DNA from: Myrica gale
Taxonomy: Eukaryota; Streptophyta; Magnoliopsida; Fagales; Myricaceae
Length of the DNA stretch: 64,000 bases
Direction: 5' to 3'
NCBI GenBank assembly: GCA_963930655.1
Contig: OZ005608.1
Span: forward strand, 18,935,271-18,999,270
Shown here: in pieces, positions 60,325 to 64,000 of the stretch
Numbering within the stretch: the stretch's first letter is position 1
Layout: each line of letters starts with the position of its first letter
Notes under the pieces: generated by a model
What the model saw: only the letters and a program-made list of their open reading frames with translations
The model's database searches: none
What the model was told of the DNA's origin: nothing
Translations under genes and position numbers: made by a program

Positions 60325-60595
60325 TGTTAGAAAAATGAAAAGAGCAGTTTGATATTTGTGGAAAAACAGAGTATGCAAGGAGAACTTTCAAACAAAGAGT
60401 TGCTTTGATTGATTCTAGAGGTTCTACGTTACACATCCAAGAAATACAGATATATAGGACTCTTTGAAAAACAGAACATTCAATCAAAAAACTATTTCCA
60501 AGAAGCTCATTAACAGCTTAAGCTAAAAATACCAAACTAGACTAAAAATAGTCTTTATTGAAAAACTGCATCATTAATATGCATCAGCTTCAATA
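60325..60595 (-). mobile_element. Copia C, 5' LTR
   Basis: 271 bp, identical by eye to the 3' LTR. It is followed on the minus strand by the primer-binding site TTGGTATCGGAGC (plus strand 60311-60323). The right flank CCTAT (60596-60600) repeats the left flank of the 3' LTR, giving a perfect 5-bp target duplication and an element of 4552 bp (56044-60595). A TATATAGG-like promoter word (minus CCTATATATCTG at about 60447-60458) is present. Confidence 0.95.
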
Positions 60596-60600
60596 CCTAT

Positions 60601-61050
60601 TAACCGCGAAATGGTGTCCAAATATCAGCATAACACCTCAAAGAATTAGGAAGCAACTTCTTCAACAAGTCCATATCCGGCAGATCACCAGTGTGAGCAA
60701 TGGAGCTATCATCCTTCCTATTACCGAGATTCAAAACAAAAATCTTCCCACCGAAAACTCTTCGAATCGCCTTCAAAGAGTCCTCCATGACTACCTTCCC
60801 ATCTCTCAACGAATCCTCTGCCTCCACACAACTGCCCCCAACATTAACCATAATCTCCCACCTTTCTTCAATCTCTTGTTCAGCTTCACCCATGTATTGG
60901 GATATTGAAGCTCCGGAATCAAACTATCTTTGCTAAACAAATCAACAAAGATCCCCGAGAACCCATCTCGAACTCTAGCTTTCAGCGCATTGCTAGACGA
61001 ATAGTCTATACGGCTAATGTTTCTCAAGCTTTGTATTACAGATCACAACA
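60601..61050 (-). pseudogene. 3' fragment of a spermidine-synthase/SAM-methyltransferase-like gene
   Basis: Minus strand from about 61045: LRNISRIDYSSSNALKARVR, then DGFSGIFVDLFSKDSLIPEL and NTWVKLNKRLKKGGR. A one-base shift near 60867-60875 follows, then MVNVGGSCVEAEDS, VVMEDSLKAIRRVFGGKIFV, LNLGNRKDDSSIAHTG, LPNSLRCYADIWTPF and a stop (TAA, 60603-60601). The pattern (DLF-S... L-P-E-L, GGR-(I)MVN, LGN...DSS-A-TG-LPD) is that of plant SAM-dependent methyltransferase / spermidine-synthase-fold proteins of unclear substrate. It is a nuclear gene fragment, not transposon-coded. Copia C sits directly after the stop codon and Copia D truncates the 5' side at 61052. The frameshift makes it a likely pseudogene. 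Confidence 0.6.
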
Positions 61051-61051
61051 A

Positions 61052-61203
61052 TATACTTACCATCATTAGCCTCCAACGGCTCCTTTTCATTTTATTGCTT
61101 CCCTTGTACAGCCGATTGTTTCCTTCCTTATTTTCTTTCCCTTTATACACAGCTCCTTCAATGTAATATATATACATGTAAACGTAACTCACTAATATAC
61201 AAC
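61052..61203 (+). mobile_element. Copia D, 5' LTR
   Basis: Starts tatacttaccatcattagcc; the same start, tatacttaccttcacgagcc, reappears at 63979 after the polypurine tract at the window end, which identifies both as LTR starts. It contains a TATA-like stretch (ccctttatacac) and ends around ctaatatacaaca at 61203. No primer-binding site (TGGTATCAGAGC) follows, because the element is internally deleted. The right border is approximate. Confidence 0.7.
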
Positions 61204-63951
61204 AATTTCCTTAATATTCGAATTGTATTTACAAATCTCAACATGATTGGAACAGGTAAACTTCGAGATGGACTCTACTACTGCAAATTTTCTTCCATCT
61301 CTACCCTCCATTCCACTTGCATGTGCTCTCCTCATTTATGGCACCCGTCTTGGTCACCCCTCTATGCAATGTCTCCCAAAAATTCTTAATGTTTCTGCTA
61401 CTAGTTTTCCTTGTGATATTTGTGTCCGTGCTAAACATACTCGGTTACCTTTTTCTTTAAATTTCAATAAAAGCACGTCTTGTTTCAATCACATATATTG
61501 TGATATTTGGGGTGGTATTTTACCCCCTCTATTTCTGGTGCTCATTATTTTTTAACTATCGTTGATGATTATTCACGTCTCACATGGGTTTTTTTAATGC
61601 GTTTTAAATCCGACACATATACTTGTCTTAAAAAAATTTTGGCCCTCATTCGCACACAATTTAATTACCCTGTCAAAATTATTCGTACAGACAATGGCCA
61701 AGAATTTCTTTATAATAAAATGCAACAATTATTTCATGAAAAGGGCATTTTTCATGAAAAAACTTGTGTTGAGACCCCACAACAAAATGATGTTGCTGAG
61801 CTTAAACATCACCACCTCCTCAATGTGGCTCGATGTCTTCGTTTTCAGGCTCATCTTCCTCTTAAATTTTGGGGCGAATGCATTTTAACTGCTACTTATC
61901 TTATTAATCACACTCCTTCCCCAGTCTTCATCATCAATCTCCTTATGAACTTCTTTTTCACAAACCTCCTTTTTATGATCACTTACGTATTTTTGGTTGC
62001 TTATGTTATGCTCATACTCTTTCTTTCACCGTGATAAATTTTCTCCACGTGCCACACGTTGCCTTTTTCTTGGTTACCCTGCTCACCATAGCGCTTATTG
62101 CGTCTATGACCTCGACACGCATCGAATCTTCATTTCTGGCGACGTCACTTTTGAAGAACACATTTTTCCTTTTCACGATCCCACTCGACACCCTTCCTCT
62201 AGCCCTGTTCTTCCTCTTCCCATTCCCGACCTTCCCTTTCTCTCTGCCTCTCCTACTCCTACCCCTTCCCCTTCTCCATCTCCATCTCCATCTCCTTCCC
62301 CTTCTATCCCGCCTCCCTTTACCTGCCCTCGTCGCCACACACAGACCCTGCTTATTTTCGTGACTACCTTTGTCAGACCTTACCTTCATCCATCTCGACT
62401 TCTCTCTCCTCTCAACCTCCCTCAGGTATGGCTCATTGTCTCTCTTCTCATTTATCTTATCATCGTTTTAATACTCGTCATTTAGTTTTTCTTTCTTTCT
62501 TAGCTCAACAGGCTGATCCTACCACTTATTCAGCAGCTATTCGTCATGCTCACTGGCGTGATGCTATGGTCGCTGAAATTCAAGCTCTTGAAGCCAATCA
62601 GACCTGGTCTTTACAACCTCTTCCCCCTGGCAAACACCCTATTGGCTGTAAGTGGGTCTTCAAAACCAAGCTTCGAGCTGATGGTTCCATTGAGCGCTAT
62701 AAAGCTCGTTTAGTCGCTAAGGGTTATACTCAAGTCGACCTTGATTATCATGATACTTTTGCTCCCGTTGCTAAGCTTGTCACTGTTAGATGTGTTCTTG
62801 CAGTTGCTGCTGCTGAACATTGGATGCTCCATCAATTAGACATTCACAATGCCTTCCTCCACGACGATCTCGAAGAAGAAGTCTACATGACCCCCTCCCA
62901 GTTATTGCAATGAGGGGAGTCTCGTGTTTGTCGTTTGCAAAAATCCCTTTATGGACTCAAGCAAGCCTCTCGCAATTGGTTCTCCAAACTCTCTTCTGTC
63001 CTTTTGGCCACTGGTTTCCATCAGTTGCAGGCTGATCATTCTCTCTTCACTCATTCTACTGCCTCATCTTTTAGTCTTATTCTCATATATGTTGACGACA
63101 TTCTCTTGGCAGGTAATGATCTCTCTCACATTCAACAAATCAAGGACCTCCTCGGGCAATGTTTCCGCATTAAAGATCTTGGCATGCTGAAATATTTCTT
63201 GGGCTTGGAAGTTACTTGCTCTCCCTCCGGCATTTTCCTCAACAAAAGGAAATATGCTCTCGACATCCTTATCGACAGTGGTCATCTTGGTACCCGTCCA
63301 GCTCACACTCCCATGGAACAAAATCTCAAACTTACAGACAACGTCAGTGACCTCTTGTCGGACCCCAATCTCTATCGTCGTCTTGTTGGCTACCTCATCT
63401 ACCTCACAATCACTCGTCCGGACATTGTCTTTGCCGTCAACATTCTCAGTCAACTCATGCACGCTCCCCGGCAACTACATTATGATGCTGCTTTCCGCAT
63501 TTTACGTTACCTCAAAGCTATTCCTGGACAAGGCCTCTTTTATCCCACTACCGGTTTCTTCATTCAGCTCGGCACTAGTCCCATCTCTTGGCGCACCAAT
63601 AAACAGTCCACCGTATCTCGCTCTTCTGCTGAAGCCGAATACCGTGCCATGGCCTCCACCACCTATGAACTCACTTGGCTTCGCTCATTGCTCCATGATC
63701 TCACTATTCCTCATTCTCAGCCTATTTATATCTATTGCGACAACCAGGCTGCCCTCCACATTGCGAAAAATCCAGTTTTTCACGAGCGCACCAAATACAT
63801 TGAGATTGATTGCCACATTGTTCGTGAAAAGCTTCGGACTAGAAATTTCTCCCTTGCTCACGTCCCTGCTTCCATCCAACTTGTCGATATCTTCACCAAA
63901 GCCTTGGGCGTGACCTCTTTGCCAGTTTATCTAGCAAGTTGGGCATTTTGA
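61204..63951 (+). pseudogene. Copia D polyprotein, gag and protease deleted
   Basis: Starts in the GAG-pre-integrase domain (YYCKFSSISTLHSTC, LWHPSWSPLYAMSP, CDICVRAKHTRLPF) without any gag or protease. Integrase: FLTIVDDYSRLTWVFLMRFK, IIRTDNGQEF, then TCVETPQQNDVAELKHHHLL. A Ser/Pro linker (62.25-62.33 kb) is encoded by a tctcca repeat. [42 protein letters not shown], a stop at 62911-62913, LQKSLYGLKQASRNWF and LILIYVDDILLAGND. RNase H has AEAEYRAMASTTYELTWLRS and VDIFTKALG. However, the first catalytic block (DSDWA...) is missing through an in-frame deletion at FYPTTGFF (~63.54 kb). The 3' LTR starts at 63979. Confidence 0.88.
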
Positions 63952-63978
63952 ACCTCCATGCGCCAACTTGAGGGGCAA

Positions 63979-64000
63979 TATACTTACCTTCACGAGCCTC
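63979..64000 (+). mobile_element. Copia D, 3' LTR (start only)
   Basis: tatacttaccttcacgagcc follows the polypurine-like tract acttgaggggcaa and repeats the start of the LTR at 61052 with a few mismatches. The rest is beyond the window. Confidence 0.7.

Noticed and set aside
62012..62389. Arg/Gly-rich minus-strand open frame
   Set aside because: Complement of the Ser/Pro linker repeat (tctcca)n of Copia D.

Overview
This window is nuclear DNA from a plant, most likely a eudicot. Evidence: two spliced host genes with plant-type GT-AG introns, AT-rich spacers, and dense nested transposons of typical plant families (Copia, Gypsy, LINE, CACTA, Mutator-like and hAT-like MITEs). No bacterial-style operon, CRISPR array, rRNA or tRNA gene is visible.

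Host genes. (1) 1720-6815, minus strand: the first two coding exons of a POLTERGEIST-like PP2C phosphatase, closest to PLL1. They are split by a 3.07-kb intron, and the later exons lie left of the window. (2) 34871-37546, minus strand: a complete six-exon RPD3-class histone deacetylase of the HDA6 type. I could define every splice site; the product is 461 aa. (3) 60601-61050, minus strand: the broken C-terminal end of a spermidine-synthase/SAM-methyltransferase-like gene, squeezed between two Copia insertions. A possible captured host exon lies inside a CACTA element near 27.43-27.56 kb.

Layout. 0-7 kb: PLL gene with LINE and retroposon insertions in its introns. 7-17 kb: AT-rich spacer with hAT-like, MITE, SINE, CACTA, LINE and Copia scraps. 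17-25.2 kb: Gypsy gag remnant, a 425-bp tandem duplication across a Gypsy/Copia junction, and a Copia gag pseudogene split by a 3.69-kb CACTA element that itself carries a Mutator-type foldback MITE. 25.7-31.7 kb: a second, unrelated CACTA element holding a 2.3-kb solo LTR. 31.7-34.8 kb: spacer. 34.9-39.5 kb: HDA6 and its repeat-invaded 5' side. 39.9-49.6 kb: two decayed Copia elements, the second with both LTRs. 49.6-52.1 kb: spacer with a minisatellite. 52.2-54.7 kb: a LINE interrupted by a second copy of the foldback MITE. 56.0-60.6 kb: a very young Copia with identical LTRs. 61.05 kb to the end: an internally deleted Copia running out of the window.

I found no new multi-gene system. The best material is structural: exact target-site duplications that fix the boundaries and relative order of nested insertions, two CACTA families with different palindromic subterminal arrays, Copia LTRs with TA...CA instead of TG...CA ends, and a recent Copia that is coding-defective although its LTRs look identical. 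All comparisons were made by eye.
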